The notes beneath the pieces were generated by a model that was not told where the DNA came from, did not search any database, and was given only the letters and a program-made list of their open reading frames with translations. Made by a program: the position numbers and the translations under genes. A DNA stretch of 64,000 bases from Fibrella aquatilis (GTDB taxonomy: Bacteria > Bacteroidota > Bacteroidia > Cytophagales > Spirosomataceae), in the NCBI RefSeq assembly GCF_017353255.1, contig NZ_JAFMYU010000021.1, positions 1 through 64,000 on the forward strand. The letters are read 5' to 3'. Positions 34,399 through 43,431 of the stretch are shown in pieces (within the stretch, counting starts at the first letter, position 1; each line of letters begins with the position of its first letter).

Positions 34399-36629
34399 CA
34401 AATGTTCCACCAATACGTCCACTTAATCACCAAAGCGCGGTTCTTGATAGCGAAGGGGATCAGGTCGTTGTTGGGCTGACCCACGGTGGGCAGGTAATTG
34501 TCGGTGTAGACAATAAACAGGTCAGAAGCTGGTTTGTAGCGCCACTGAATGCGGGCATTGATGTTCATATTTTTCACCTGCTCATTATACTGAACGAAGG
34601 TGGTCAGGTAGAGCGTGTTGGTGAGTGTAAGGTCGAAACGGGGACCCACGAGCCAGAACGTAGTGCGGCCCCAGGGTCCGGGTAGCCGGATGTCGTTATA
34701 GCTGGCACTGGCCGCCAGGCTCACATAAGGCTGAAACCGGTACCCCACGTCGGCGGTCAGGTTCAGGCGGGTGCCGTCGGCATAATAGCCACCATAACGC
34801 GTGGTAAAGCCATAGGTGAACAACCGTTGTGGCTTCGAGACAAACACCGTTCCCCACGATTTCCAGCTATGCTCGGTGCCTGCCGCCAGGGTCTCACGGC
34901 CCGAATTAGTCGGGTCGAAGGGTTGCAGCAAACGCACAAAATCGGTGGCTGTCCAGGCCGTAAATACACTCCGGCTCCGGGTGGTAAAACTGTAGCTAAG
35001 GTAGCTCGTGTTGTCTGTCTCCCGACCTGCCAGGTCGAACACGTAGCTAGACTGTGCCAGCGGCCCGTGCGACAGAATAGATCCTGTTTTGGGCAAAAAC
35101 GTGTAGCCCACTGATGCAGTAGCGCGGCTGTAGCCCCGGCGCGGAACATACCCGGCCTCGGCGGTGTAATTGCGCTCTACAGTTTCCCACTGCCCCAGCG
35201 CCAGCCAACGCCGGTTGTTGAACTGCAAATTGCCCGCATACACGGCACTCTCAGCTGGCAACCCTGGTGTGAATGATTTGATATACAGCAGCTTACCTGT
35301 CCACAGGTTGTCGGCGGAGGCCAGGTTATACTCAAACCCCAGGTTGCGGTTATAGCGGTTGTACAGAGGCTTGTCGGCCACGATGACGTTATCAAGCGTT
35401 TCTTTGTTAACAAACAACACACCAATGTTAGACCGGGAGAAAACGCGCCGTTGCAGGGCCATAATGGCGAAATTCTGCGCAGGTAGTTGCGCACCACCCG
35501 GCCCGACGCCGTCAGTAGCGCCAGTCTGCATATCCATGATACCCAGCCGCCAGTCTTTGTTGAGCTTACCGCTTAGCCGCGCCCCAAACCGGATGGGCAC
35601 CCCGCCCAGGCCAATGCGCCGACTGAAAAACGGGCGGATAGTGGCATAGCCGAAGTTGGCAAACTGGTCGCCGTTTTCAAGGAAGAACTGGCGCCGTTCG
35701 GGGAAGAACAATTCAAACCGGTCCAGGTTTGTCACCTGCTGGTCGACGTCTACCTGCGAAAAATCGGGGTTGACGGTCAGGTCGAGGTTGAGCGAGGTAG
35801 TAACGGCCACTTTAGCATCCAGGCCTACATCAAAGCGGGTTTGGGCGGGCGTTTTTGCCTGGTAGTTACTCGACATGCCACTGAGCGCATAGGGAATCAC
35901 CGAGATATTGGGACCCGGCACGGGCGGGGCCTGATCCCACACCAGCACACCCGCGTAGGCCAGCGATGCTGTAGGAAACTGTCTCGGTACGGGTGCCCAG
36001 GCCGATTTTTCGGTCGAATTGAGGTCTTGTCGGCTGAAATTGATACCCCAACGCGTAATGCCCGCCTTGTAACGGATGGTCTTAAACGGGATGGCCAATT
36101 CGAGCACGTAGCGGTCAGGGTAATTACGCACCACCGACGTCCATTTGTTATCCCAGCTTAGGTTCACTTTGCTGCCCTCATACAGTAATCCATCCCACTG
36201 CGCCCCCACGGCGTTGGTGCCAAACGCAAAGCCATTGGTCTGGTCGTCGAAGGAGTCGAGGAAGAAGATGAAGTTGTCGTTTCGACCAAAATTCCAGTCG
36301 CGGCGTAGTGATTCGACTATATAGTTGGCCTGCTGCGCCCGATTAGTGGCTGTGTCGTAGTAACATACGGCGCTGAGGTACATGGCCTGCTGGTCATAGG
36401 CCATCCGCACCTCGGTAGGTATACGGGCACGGGAGGTGTCCATGGGCAGCACCATCCAGAACGACTGCGTCAACTGGGCCGTTTGCCAGGCTGGTTCGTC
36501 CAGCTTACCATCAAGTGTAATAGGCGACGTGGCCTGATGAATATAGTACTGGTAGGCGGTGTTCTTCTTTTGCGCCAGGGTAGGCAGGGCAAGAACTAAG
36601 AAGGTCAGAAGAGAGGAGAGATGTTTCAC
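34398..36629 (-). CDS. DUF5916 outer-membrane protein with CBM9-like N-terminal domain
   Basis: About 743 residues from a GTG at 36629 (VKHLSSLLTFLVLALPTLAQ, a signal peptide); a TTG at 36665 would add 12 residues. Residues about 30-220 have the CBM9-like pattern (ITLDGKLDEPAWQTA, MAYDQQAMYLSAVCY). The rest is the DUF5916 region, predicted as an outer-membrane beta barrel, with VDVDQQVTNLDRFELFFPERRQFFLENGD, the best-kept family motif, and many alternating aromatic strands toward the end. Its substrate is not known. Transcribed divergently from menE. Confidence 0.9.
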   Translation of the reverse strand: MKHLSSLLTFLVLALPTLAQKKNTAYQYYIHQATSPITLDGKLDEPAWQTAQLTQSFWMVLPMDTSRARIPTEVRMAYDQQAMYLSAVCYYDTATNRAQQANYIVESLRRDWNFGRNDNFIFFLDSFDDQTNGFAFGTNAVGAQWDGLLYEGSKVNLSWDNKWTSVVRNYPDRYVLELAIPFKTIRYKAGITRWGINFSRQDLNSTEKSAWAPVPRQFPTASLAYAGVLVWDQAPPVPGPNISVIPYALSGMSSNYQAKTPAQTRFDVGLDAKVAVTTSLNLDLTVNPDFSQVDVDQQVTNLDRFELFFPERRQFFLENGDQFANFGYATIRPFFSRRIGLGGVPIRFGARLSGKLNKDWRLGIMDMQTGATDGVGPGGAQLPAQNFAIMALQRRVFSRSNIGVLFVNKETLDNVIVADKPLYNRYNRNLGFEYNLASADNLWTGKLLYIKSFTPGLPAESAVYAGNLQFNNRRWLALGQWETVERNYTAEAGYVPRRGYSRATASVGYTFLPKTGSILSHGPLAQSSYVFDLAGRETDNTSYLSYSFTTRSRSVFTAWTATDFVRLLQPFDPTNSGRETLAAGTEHSWKSWGTVFVSKPQRLFTYGFTTRYGGYYADGTRLNLTADVGYRFQPYVSLAASASYNDIRLPGPWGRTTFWLVGPRFDLTLTNTLYLTTFVQYNEQVKNMNINARIQWRYKPASDLFIVYTDNYLPTVGQPNNDLIPFAIKNRALVIKWTYWWNI

Positions 36630-36809
36630 TAAAGAGTTTGTTGTAACGTAGGATTGGGCTGCCAAAATCCCCCGTTTGTTTGCAAAAGTGGCAGAAATTG
36701 GGCGTCTACTTGTTACCGACTGAGCCTTTTATTTGTTGAGGCCAATGGGCAAATCATTGTTTCGCAACGATTAGTACTCCTTATCAGTCTTCTTTGAGAC
36801 TAGAGCAAC

Positions 36810-37838
36810 ATGACTACCGATTTTCTTACGGCCTGGCGGGCGGGTGATACCCAATTCACGCTACATACATCGGGGTCTACGGGTACGCCAAAACCTATTG
36901 TGCTCACACGGATGCAGCTGGAAGTCAGTGCCCGGCTTACAGGCCAAACCTTCGGGCTGCAACCCGGCGACAAGGCGTTGGTATGCCTCAACACCGCCTA
37001 CATTGCGGGGGTGATGATGCTGGTGCGCGGCGAAGTGCTGGGCCTGCAACTGACCCTTGTGGCACCCACCGGCAACCCGCTGGCTGGCTTCGACCCGGCT
37101 ACCACGCAGTTCGATTTTGCGGCTTTTGTTCCCCTCCAACTGCAAACCATCCTGGCCAGCGTTGGCCCCGATAACGTGCCTGTTGCGCTGCCGATTCTGA
37201 ACCGGATGAAGGCCATCCTGGTAGGTGGAGCAGCCACCAGTGCCGCCCTCGAAAACGCCCTCCAGGTGATTGAAGCCCCGGTTTATGCTACCTACGGCAT
37301 GACCGAGACCGTGTCGCACATTGCCATCCGGCGACTCAACGGCCCCGCCAAAAGTGACCTGTTTACGGTGCTGCCCGGTGTGACAGTAGGCACCGACGAA
37401 CGGGGTTGCCTGCACATCACCGCGGCCGCCACCAACCACGAACGCGTCCAGACCAACGACGTGGTGGAACTGGTTGCCGAAGCCGATGCGGTGCGGTTTC
37501 GCCTGCTGGGCCGGGCCGATACGATTATTAACACGGGTGGCGTGAAAGTGCAGCCAGAGGCCGTAGAGGCCATTATTCAGCAGCAACTGCTTCAATGGGG
37601 CCTCAGTCCGCGCCTGTTTGTGGCGGGCCTGCCCGACGAGCGGCTGGGGCAACGGGTGGAGCTTTTCCTGGAAAACCAGACGTTGACCACCGAGCAGTGG
37701 CTAACCATCCAGACCGCCATTGGTGCCGCGCTTGGGCGCTACGCCATTCCGAAAGCATGGCACGTAACTGGGGCGTTCGGCGAAACAGCCACCGGTAAAA
37801 TTGACCGCCGGGCCACGATGGCGGCGGTTGCGGAGTAG
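36810..37838 (+). CDS. menE: o-succinylbenzoate-CoA ligase
   Basis: 342 residues, the short Bacteroidota form of MenE: it starts directly at the ATP-binding loop (FTLHTSGSTGTPKPIVL at residues 16-32), with YGMTETVSHIAIR near 165 and GRADTIINTGGVKVQP near 235, and the catalytic lysine near the end (ATGKIDRR). The N-terminal part of long acyl-CoA ligases is missing, as is usual here. It activates o-succinylbenzoate for ring closure by MenB (32297). Divergent from the DUF5916 gene. Confidence 0.95.
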   Translation: MTTDFLTAWRAGDTQFTLHTSGSTGTPKPIVLTRMQLEVSARLTGQTFGLQPGDKALVCLNTAYIAGVMMLVRGEVLGLQLTLVAPTGNPLAGFDPATTQFDFAAFVPLQLQTILASVGPDNVPVALPILNRMKAILVGGAATSAALENALQVIEAPVYATYGMTETVSHIAIRRLNGPAKSDLFTVLPGVTVGTDERGCLHITAAATNHERVQTNDVVELVAEADAVRFRLLGRADTIINTGGVKVQPEAVEAIIQQQLLQWGLSPRLFVAGLPDERLGQRVELFLENQTLTTEQWLTIQTAIGAALGRYAIPKAWHVTGAFGETATGKIDRRATMAAVAE

Positions 37839-37891
37839 GTGTGGCCCCCAACAGGGTTTATTTATCAACTTAGTTGCCTATCAGTACCTCT

Positions 37892-39160
37892 ATGAACAAC
37901 GACGCTTCATCCCTTTTCAACCGCCGTGGTTTTCTGAAAGCAGGGTCACTTTCCACCCTGACCGCCCTGCTGGGGACCAACATTGTCTTTGCCGACCGCC
38001 TGCCCCGGCATTACCTGCCGCTGGTGTTTGACCAAATCGACGAAAACGGATCGGGACCGGTTGACCCCATGGCGACCAAAAACAAGAACCTAGTGGTGCT
38101 TAACGACAAGCCCTGGAACGTGGAAACCCCGGCCTACCTCCTCGACGACGCCGTAACCCCCGCCGACAAGCTGTTTATCCGCAACAACGGCCTGATGCCC
38201 GAAAAACTAGACGCTGCGGGCTGGACGCTAACCATCAACGGCGAGTCGGTCAAGGCACCCAGGACCTACACGCTGGCCGAACTAAAGACAAAATTCAAAC
38301 CCCACACCTACCAATTGGTGATGGAATGTGCGGGCAATGGCCGGTCGGGGTTTGTGCCCAAAACGGCGGGCAACCAGTGGACCGAGGGTGGGGTGGGTTG
38401 CGCCGAATGGACGGGCGTTCGCCTCAAAGACGTCCTCGCCGACGTGGGCCTGACCAACTCGGCGGTGTACATTGGCTATTATGGCAAAGACCTGCACCTG
38501 AGCGGCGACCCTGCTCAGCCCGTGATTTCGCGGGGGGTGCCAATTGCCAAGGCTTTGGAAGACGAGACGCTGCTGGCCTGGGCCATGAACGGGCAGGACA
38601 TTCCGCCTGTGCATGGCTACCCCCTGCGGTTGGTGGTGGGGGGCTGGCCTGCATCGGTGTCGGGCAAGTGGCTGCACACCATTGCCGTGCGCAACAAGGT
38701 ACACGACGGGGCCAAGATGACGGGCAAAAGCTACCGGGTGCCCATTCATCCGGTAGTGCCGGGCGTTGACCCTCCCGCCAGTGACTTCAAAATCATTGAG
38801 TCGATGCCCGTAAAATCACTGATTACGTCGCCAAAAACGGGCCTGGAGCTACCACTAGGCAAGCCACTGGCCCTGCGCGGCCACGCCTGGGCGGGCGACC
38901 GGGCCGTGAAATCCGTGGCCGTTTCCATCGATTTTGGCGCCACCTGGCAACCCGCCAACCTGAAAGACCCAAAAAACCGCCTGGCCTGGCAACACTGGAC
39001 TGCCGAAGTAAACCCGCCTCTATCGGGCTATTACGAAGTCTGGGTCCGCGCCACCGACGAGGCGGGCGTCTCGCAGCCGATGGTGATGCCGCAGTGGAAC
39101 CCCGAAGGCTACTGCAACAATGCCTGCCACCGTATTGCTATTAATGTGGTTGGGCAGTAG
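37892..39160 (+). CDS. sorA: SorA-like sulfite dehydrogenase, molybdopterin subunit
   Basis: About 422 residues from the ATG at 37892. A Tat-type signal (NRRGFLKAGS) leads to the periplasm. The sulfite oxidase fold is clear: VMECAGNGRSGF holds the molybdenum-binding cysteine, followed by GVGCAEWTGVRLKDVL, GYPLRLVVGGWPASVSGKWL and a C-terminal Mo-co dimerisation domain (IDFGATWQPANL). It probably oxidises sulfite to sulfate and passes electrons to the c-type cytochrome encoded next. A 66-bp inverted repeat lies between the two genes. Confidence 0.9.
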   Translation: MNNDASSLFNRRGFLKAGSLSTLTALLGTNIVFADRLPRHYLPLVFDQIDENGSGPVDPMATKNKNLVVLNDKPWNVETPAYLLDDAVTPADKLFIRNNGLMPEKLDAAGWTLTINGESVKAPRTYTLAELKTKFKPHTYQLVMECAGNGRSGFVPKTAGNQWTEGGVGCAEWTGVRLKDVLADVGLTNSAVYIGYYGKDLHLSGDPAQPVISRGVPIAKALEDETLLAWAMNGQDIPPVHGYPLRLVVGGWPASVSGKWLHTIAVRNKVHDGAKMTGKSYRVPIHPVVPGVDPPASDFKIIESMPVKSLITSPKTGLELPLGKPLALRGHAWAGDRAVKSVAVSIDFGATWQPANLKDPKNRLAWQHWTAEVNPPLSGYYEVWVRATDEAGVSQPMVMPQWNPEGYCNNACHRIAINVVGQ

Positions 39161-39170
39161 CAGTAGCAGT

Positions 39171-39341
39171 GGCAGTGACAATAGGCAGTAGCAGTGGCTT
39201 CGCGCTCCAGGCCCCTCGACTGCGCTCGGGGTGACAACGACCTTGAATCAAGTTAAGAATCTGAATCAATGTCCCTGTCACCCCGAGCGCAGTCGAGGGG
39301 CCTGGAGCGCGAAGCCACTGCTACTGCCTATTGTCACTGCC
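39171..39341. repeat. Inverted repeat IR5 (66-bp perfect arms) between sorA and sorB
   Basis: Arms 39171-39236 and 39276-39341, loop 39 bases, all within the spacer of two co-directional, functionally linked genes. The outer arm is a run of GCAGTAGCAGTG-type words; the middle reads GGCTTCGCGCTCCAGG; the inner 25 bases CCCCTCGACTGCGCTCGGGG and neighbours recur in IR10. Confidence 0.97.
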
Positions 39342-39367
39342 CACTAATCAACTGTCCAATAAAACCA

Positions 39368-39805
39368 ATGATTACAAAACACGCTTTACTATTGTGCAGC
39401 CTGTGCCTGTGGTGGCTCTGCGCCTGGGTGGCCCAACAACCGGGATCGGCAAAAAAAGCCCCGCTGGAGGCTCAGAAATCAATATCAGCGCCTAGCGCTA
39501 CGACCGGCGTTGTGGCCGTTGACCCCGAATCGGGCCTGGCGCTGGACAAAAGCCTGATGCTGGTGAAAGGCAACTGCCTGGCCTGCCATTCGAGCAAGCT
39601 GATTCTGCAAAGCCACTTCGACCGGGAGAAATGGGTAGAGCGCATTCGGTGGATGCAGCGCACCCAAAAACTCTGGGACCTGGGCGACGCCGAACCGGCC
39701 ATCCTCACCTACCTCACCACCTACTACGGCCCCCTCCACCCCCCCTTCGACGGGCGGCGCTTACCCCTCCAAACCCCCGTCTGGCATAAACAAACAGGTC
39801 GTTGA
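39368..39805 (+). CDS. sorB: SorB-like monohaem cytochrome c
   Basis: About 145 residues from the ATG at 39368 (ITKHALLLCSLCLWWLCAWV, a signal peptide or anchor). A single haem motif, CLACH, lies near residue 80 in VKGNCLACHSSKLI, and a methionine in RWMQRTQ may be the second haem ligand. It follows the SorA-like gene and is the likely electron acceptor of the sulfite dehydrogenase. A longer frame upstream runs through the inverted repeat and is not coding. Confidence 0.85.
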   Translation: MITKHALLLCSLCLWWLCAWVAQQPGSAKKAPLEAQKSISAPSATTGVVAVDPESGLALDKSLMLVKGNCLACHSSKLILQSHFDREKWVERIRWMQRTQKLWDLGDAEPAILTYLTTYYGPLHPPFDGRRLPLQTPVWHKQTGR

Positions 39806-39826
39806 GAGTACCTGGCTCGTTGGTGT

Positions 39827-41128
39827 TTATCGTCCCTTGAGCCGTCGTAATTCGTAAAAGAGCTTTTCAATCAGGCGCGTATCATCGGTGATGATCTCAC
39901 CGTTGGCCACCAGACCATTCCGGGCAATAAGTTGATGACCGGTGGTGGTGCGCAATCCATTCGGAAAACTGACCTGAGCGCGGAAGGTCGTATCGGTAGA
40001 AATGGGGCTGATAGCTTCCACACGGGCAACGAGTAAACCGTACTCCTGAAATGGATAGCTGGGCAATTTTACCAATACGTCCTGCCCGGTTTTAACCTTG
40101 CCAAAATTGTACTGCCCAATCCGCATCTCGCCCGTAAAGGCCACCTGCCCGTTCCCGTTGGTGGGTACGACCTGCCCCAGTTCCTGCCCGGCTTTAACCG
40201 ATAGTTCGTTGTAGAGCGGCACCAGCCATGACACCCGCCCCGCCACCGGAGCCGACAGCACATACCGGGCTTTCCAGGCGTAAGCCGCGCTCTGCAACGT
40301 GTTGAGGGCCTGCCCGAATCCGTCGCGCTGCTCCCGCACCTGTTTGGTCAGCTCAATCAATTCTTTTTGCTTGGCCCGTTGCGCCAACTGACTGTTTATC
40401 AACGCCGAAGCGAGTTGCTGAGCCGGTAATTGCCGCCCGATGTGTTTGCTTTCTTCACGCTTCAACTCAAGCGGGGCAATCACTTTCTGGTCTGCCAGGG
40501 TTTGCTGAATGGCATACTCCTCACGGGCCAGATCTATGTCGCGGTGCTGCATGGTTTGCTGAGCCAGCAGGTTTTGGTGCAACGCCTGAAGGTCGGTTAG
40601 CTCCTGTTGCAACAGTGTCATTTTCCGCTGATAGAACCCGTCGGTCATGAAGTTCTGCAACTGACTGTAGGTCTGGGCAAAAGGCTGATAGATGGTCTGC
40701 AATTCACCCAACTGATGGTAGTTAGTGAGGGCCAGATGATCCAGTTCGGCAAGTCTGTTCTGTTGCAACAGCCGCCCGGCCACGTCGAGCTGATGCATTA
40801 AAGCCAGCACTTCGGCGTGGTTGGTAGTGCTTTCCAGATAAGCCAGTGGTTGACCAGACCGCACCGCCGCTCCCTCGCGCACGAGCAGCCGCACAATACG
40901 CCCCTCCGTCCGGGCAATGACCGAACGCGGCGGATTGTCGGCCAGCAGTACCAACCGAGCCGGTACAACGTCGGGGTAGCGGATAAACCAGCCGACCGCA
41001 AATACACTACCCAACACTACGAACAGCAGCAGCGTACCCCACCGCACAATCCACGCGGGCGACTGACCCATCAGGTCGTCTACCTCAGGGTTGCGCAATT
41101 CAACGCGGGGCATTACAGCGGGCTTCAT
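39827..41128 (-). CDS. HlyD-family membrane fusion protein (peptide export)
   Basis: 433 residues: a short cytosolic part, one membrane helix (LLLFVVLGSVFAVGWFI), a lipoyl-like half motif (RTEGRIVRLLVREGAAVRSGQPL), a long coiled coil (residues about 110-290) and a barrel domain with SAPVAGRVSWLVPL. This adaptor joins an inner-membrane ABC exporter to the outer membrane. It is the last gene of the RiPP operon and lies downstream of its partner, the C39 peptidase exporter, with inverted repeat IR6 between. Confidence 0.92.
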   Translation of the reverse strand: MKPAVMPRVELRNPEVDDLMGQSPAWIVRWGTLLLFVVLGSVFAVGWFIRYPDVVPARLVLLADNPPRSVIARTEGRIVRLLVREGAAVRSGQPLAYLESTTNHAEVLALMHQLDVAGRLLQQNRLAELDHLALTNYHQLGELQTIYQPFAQTYSQLQNFMTDGFYQRKMTLLQQELTDLQALHQNLLAQQTMQHRDIDLAREEYAIQQTLADQKVIAPLELKREESKHIGRQLPAQQLASALINSQLAQRAKQKELIELTKQVREQRDGFGQALNTLQSAAYAWKARYVLSAPVAGRVSWLVPLYNELSVKAGQELGQVVPTNGNGQVAFTGEMRIGQYNFGKVKTGQDVLVKLPSYPFQEYGLLVARVEAISPISTDTTFRAQVSFPNGLRTTTGHQLIARNGLVANGEIITDDTRLIEKLFYELRRLKGR

Positions 41129-41141
41129 AATTATGAGTTTA

Positions 41142-41236
41142 CAGTTTACTGTCTTCTGTCTTCCGTTGCTTCGCTGGTGCTGTGCAGTTTACGCTCGTGA
41201 AGCAACAGAAGACAAAAGACAGAAGACAGTAAACTG
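41142..41236. repeat. Inverted repeat IR6 (arms unequal by one 7-base unit)
   Basis: Arms 41142-41172 and 41199-41236, loop 26 bases, between the C39 exporter and HlyD genes of one operon. The outer 21 bp are perfect (TTACTGTCTTCTGTCTT). The right arm has one extra TTGTCTT-type unit. The tip reads TTGCTTCGC (group B). Confidence 0.93.
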
Positions 41237-41238
41237 AT

Positions 41239-43428
41239 TTACGTTCCCAATTCCAACTGATTCTTAACCAGTTCGTAATAGCGACCCCGGCGTTGGGTTA
41301 GCTCGTTGTGCGTACCGATTTCGGCAATTTCGCCCTGCTCCAGCACCACAATCTGATCGGCATTGCGGACGGTGCTGAGGCGGTGGGCAACTACCACCAC
41401 GGTTCGGCCTTCAAAGAACTGATTCAGATTATGCATAATCACCCGCTCGTTGTTGGCGTCTAACGCGTTGGTAGCCTCGTCTAGAAACAGGTACGTGGGT
41501 TCCTTATAAACGGCCCGTGCCAGCAGCAGACGCTGTTTTTGGCCCTGACTCACGCCGTTGCCCTCGGCCCCGATTTTGGTGTTGTAGCGCAGGGGCAACC
41601 CGTCAATAAACGTTTCGATATTGGCCACATCAACCGCCCGCAGCAGCCGGGGAATGTTGGGCCGTTCGTCGGCTACGGCGATGTTGTTGGCAATGGTGTC
41701 GGAGAAAATCAGGCCGTCCTGCAAGACCGTGCCGCACTGCCCGCGCCACACCCGGTGGCTGATGGTAGACAGGCTCGTGCGCCCCACCCGGATATCGCCC
41801 GCGCTGGGGTCATAGATTTTTAGGAGCAGTTTCAGCAGCGTAGTCTTACCGCTGCCACTACTGCCAACAATGGCCGTGACCTGCCCCTCCGGGATGGTCA
41901 GGTTGATGTTGGTCAGCACCGGATCATTGCCCGCGCCGGGGTATGTAAACGACACATTGCGGAAGCTAATACCCTGCTCGGCGGGCAGGCTCGTGAGCAG
42001 GTTAACCGACTGTTCCTCATCAGGTTGTGTATGAATCTCGTTGAGGCGTTCCAGGCTCAGTTGGGCATCCTGGTAGTGCTGCGTAAACTGCACCAACTGC
42101 TCCACGGGGCTGTTCAACTGCCCGATAATGTATTGCAGGGCCAACATGCCGCCCAGTGTGAGTTGGCCGTTGACCACCGCCGACGCCGCCAGAAACGTGA
42201 TGATAATATTCTTGCCTTCGTTAAGAAACAGAGCACCCGTTTGCTGGTATTGCCCCAGGGCCAGCCCGCGCATCATGAGCCGAAATTGACGGACCTGCAC
42301 GTTTTCCCACTGCCAGCGTTTGAGGTGTTCGCAGGTGTTGAGTTTCAGTTCCTGCACCCCCGTTACCAACTGAATGAGGCTGCTTTGCCCCGCCGAGGCC
42401 AGCGCAAACCGCTTGTGATCGAGCTTGCGGCGAACCCGCAGAAACAGCAGCACCCAACCCGCGTAGAGCAGGCTACCGAGCATGAACACGCCGAAAATAG
42501 GCAGGTTATAATAGGCCAGCACCACGCCAAACACGGCCAGGTTGACCAGCGAAAACAACACGCTCAACGACGAGCCGGTCAAAAACTGCTCGATGCGGGC
42601 GTGGTCCTGAATGCGTTGCAGAATGTCGCCGGTCTGTTTAGAGTCGAAATATGACAGGGGCAACCGCAGCAACTTGGCCAGAAAATCGGATAGGATGCTG
42701 AGGTTGAGCCGGACGCTGATATGGAGCAAAATCCAGCTACGGACAAACTCGACGGCCATGCGCGAGGCAAACAGCATCAGTTGCGCAATGAGCACGAGCG
42801 TGATAAACGACAAATTGCGCGTCTGTACACCTGTATCGACGATGGATTGGGTTAAAAACGGGAGCAGCAATTGCAGCCCCGCCCCCACCAGCAGCCCCAG
42901 CCCCAACTGCACCAACAGCCGTTTGTGGGGCCGCAAATAGCCAAACAAACTCCAGAGGCCCCGCGCTGTGGGAGCATCGCCGTCTTCCTCGAAGAACCGG
43001 GGTGTGGGTTCCAGCAGTAGGGCAATGCCGCTGGGTTCGCCTTCCTGCACGGTGCTGACCCACTTGCTCTCAAACTCGGCCAGTGTATACTTCACCAAAC
43101 CCAATGCCGGGTCGGCCACCTGCACCTGCCGGGCGTTGAGGGCGTAGACCACCACAAAATGGTTTTGACCCCAATGGGCAATAAGCGGCACGGGTGTCTC
43201 CTGCACCAGCCGGGCCAGCGGCACCCGCACCGCCAGCGTCCGAAACCCAATGTTCTCTGCTGCCTGACTGATGCCCAGCAACGACACGCCCTCTTTCCCA
43301 ATCTCCGTCTTCTCCCTCAGCGTGGCGATAGAATAGCTTCGCCCATAGTGCTTCGTAATCATCCGAAGACACGTTGGCCCGCAGTCCATTGCGTCAAGCT
43401 GGCGATAGAGCGGAAAATTGCGGGGCAT
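41239..43428 (-). CDS. C39 peptidase-containing ABC transporter (PCAT)
   Basis: 729 residues. An N-terminal C39 cysteine peptidase (MDCGPTCLRMITKHYGRSYS, Cys near residue 17; HFVVVYALN with the His near 92, then DPALG), a six-helix membrane domain (residues about 165-450) and an ATPase with Walker A GSSGSGKTTLLKLL, signature VSQGQKQRLLLARA and Walker B LFLDEATNALD. Such proteins cut leader peptides after a double glycine and export the core. The 78-residue precursor at 44575 ends its leader in KGG, so it is the expected substrate. All catalytic motifs look intact. Confidence 0.95.
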   Translation of the reverse strand: MPRNFPLYRQLDAMDCGPTCLRMITKHYGRSYSIATLREKTEIGKEGVSLLGISQAAENIGFRTLAVRVPLARLVQETPVPLIAHWGQNHFVVVYALNARQVQVADPALGLVKYTLAEFESKWVSTVQEGEPSGIALLLEPTPRFFEEDGDAPTARGLWSLFGYLRPHKRLLVQLGLGLLVGAGLQLLLPFLTQSIVDTGVQTRNLSFITLVLIAQLMLFASRMAVEFVRSWILLHISVRLNLSILSDFLAKLLRLPLSYFDSKQTGDILQRIQDHARIEQFLTGSSLSVLFSLVNLAVFGVVLAYYNLPIFGVFMLGSLLYAGWVLLFLRVRRKLDHKRFALASAGQSSLIQLVTGVQELKLNTCEHLKRWQWENVQVRQFRLMMRGLALGQYQQTGALFLNEGKNIIITFLAASAVVNGQLTLGGMLALQYIIGQLNSPVEQLVQFTQHYQDAQLSLERLNEIHTQPDEEQSVNLLTSLPAEQGISFRNVSFTYPGAGNDPVLTNINLTIPEGQVTAIVGSSGSGKTTLLKLLLKIYDPSAGDIRVGRTSLSTISHRVWRGQCGTVLQDGLIFSDTIANNIAVADERPNIPRLLRAVDVANIETFIDGLPLRYNTKIGAEGNGVSQGQKQRLLLARAVYKEPTYLFLDEATNALDANNERVIMHNLNQFFEGRTVVVVAHRLSTVRNADQIVVLEQGEIAEIGTHNELTQRRGRYYELVKNQLELGT

Positions 43429-43431
43429 ATC

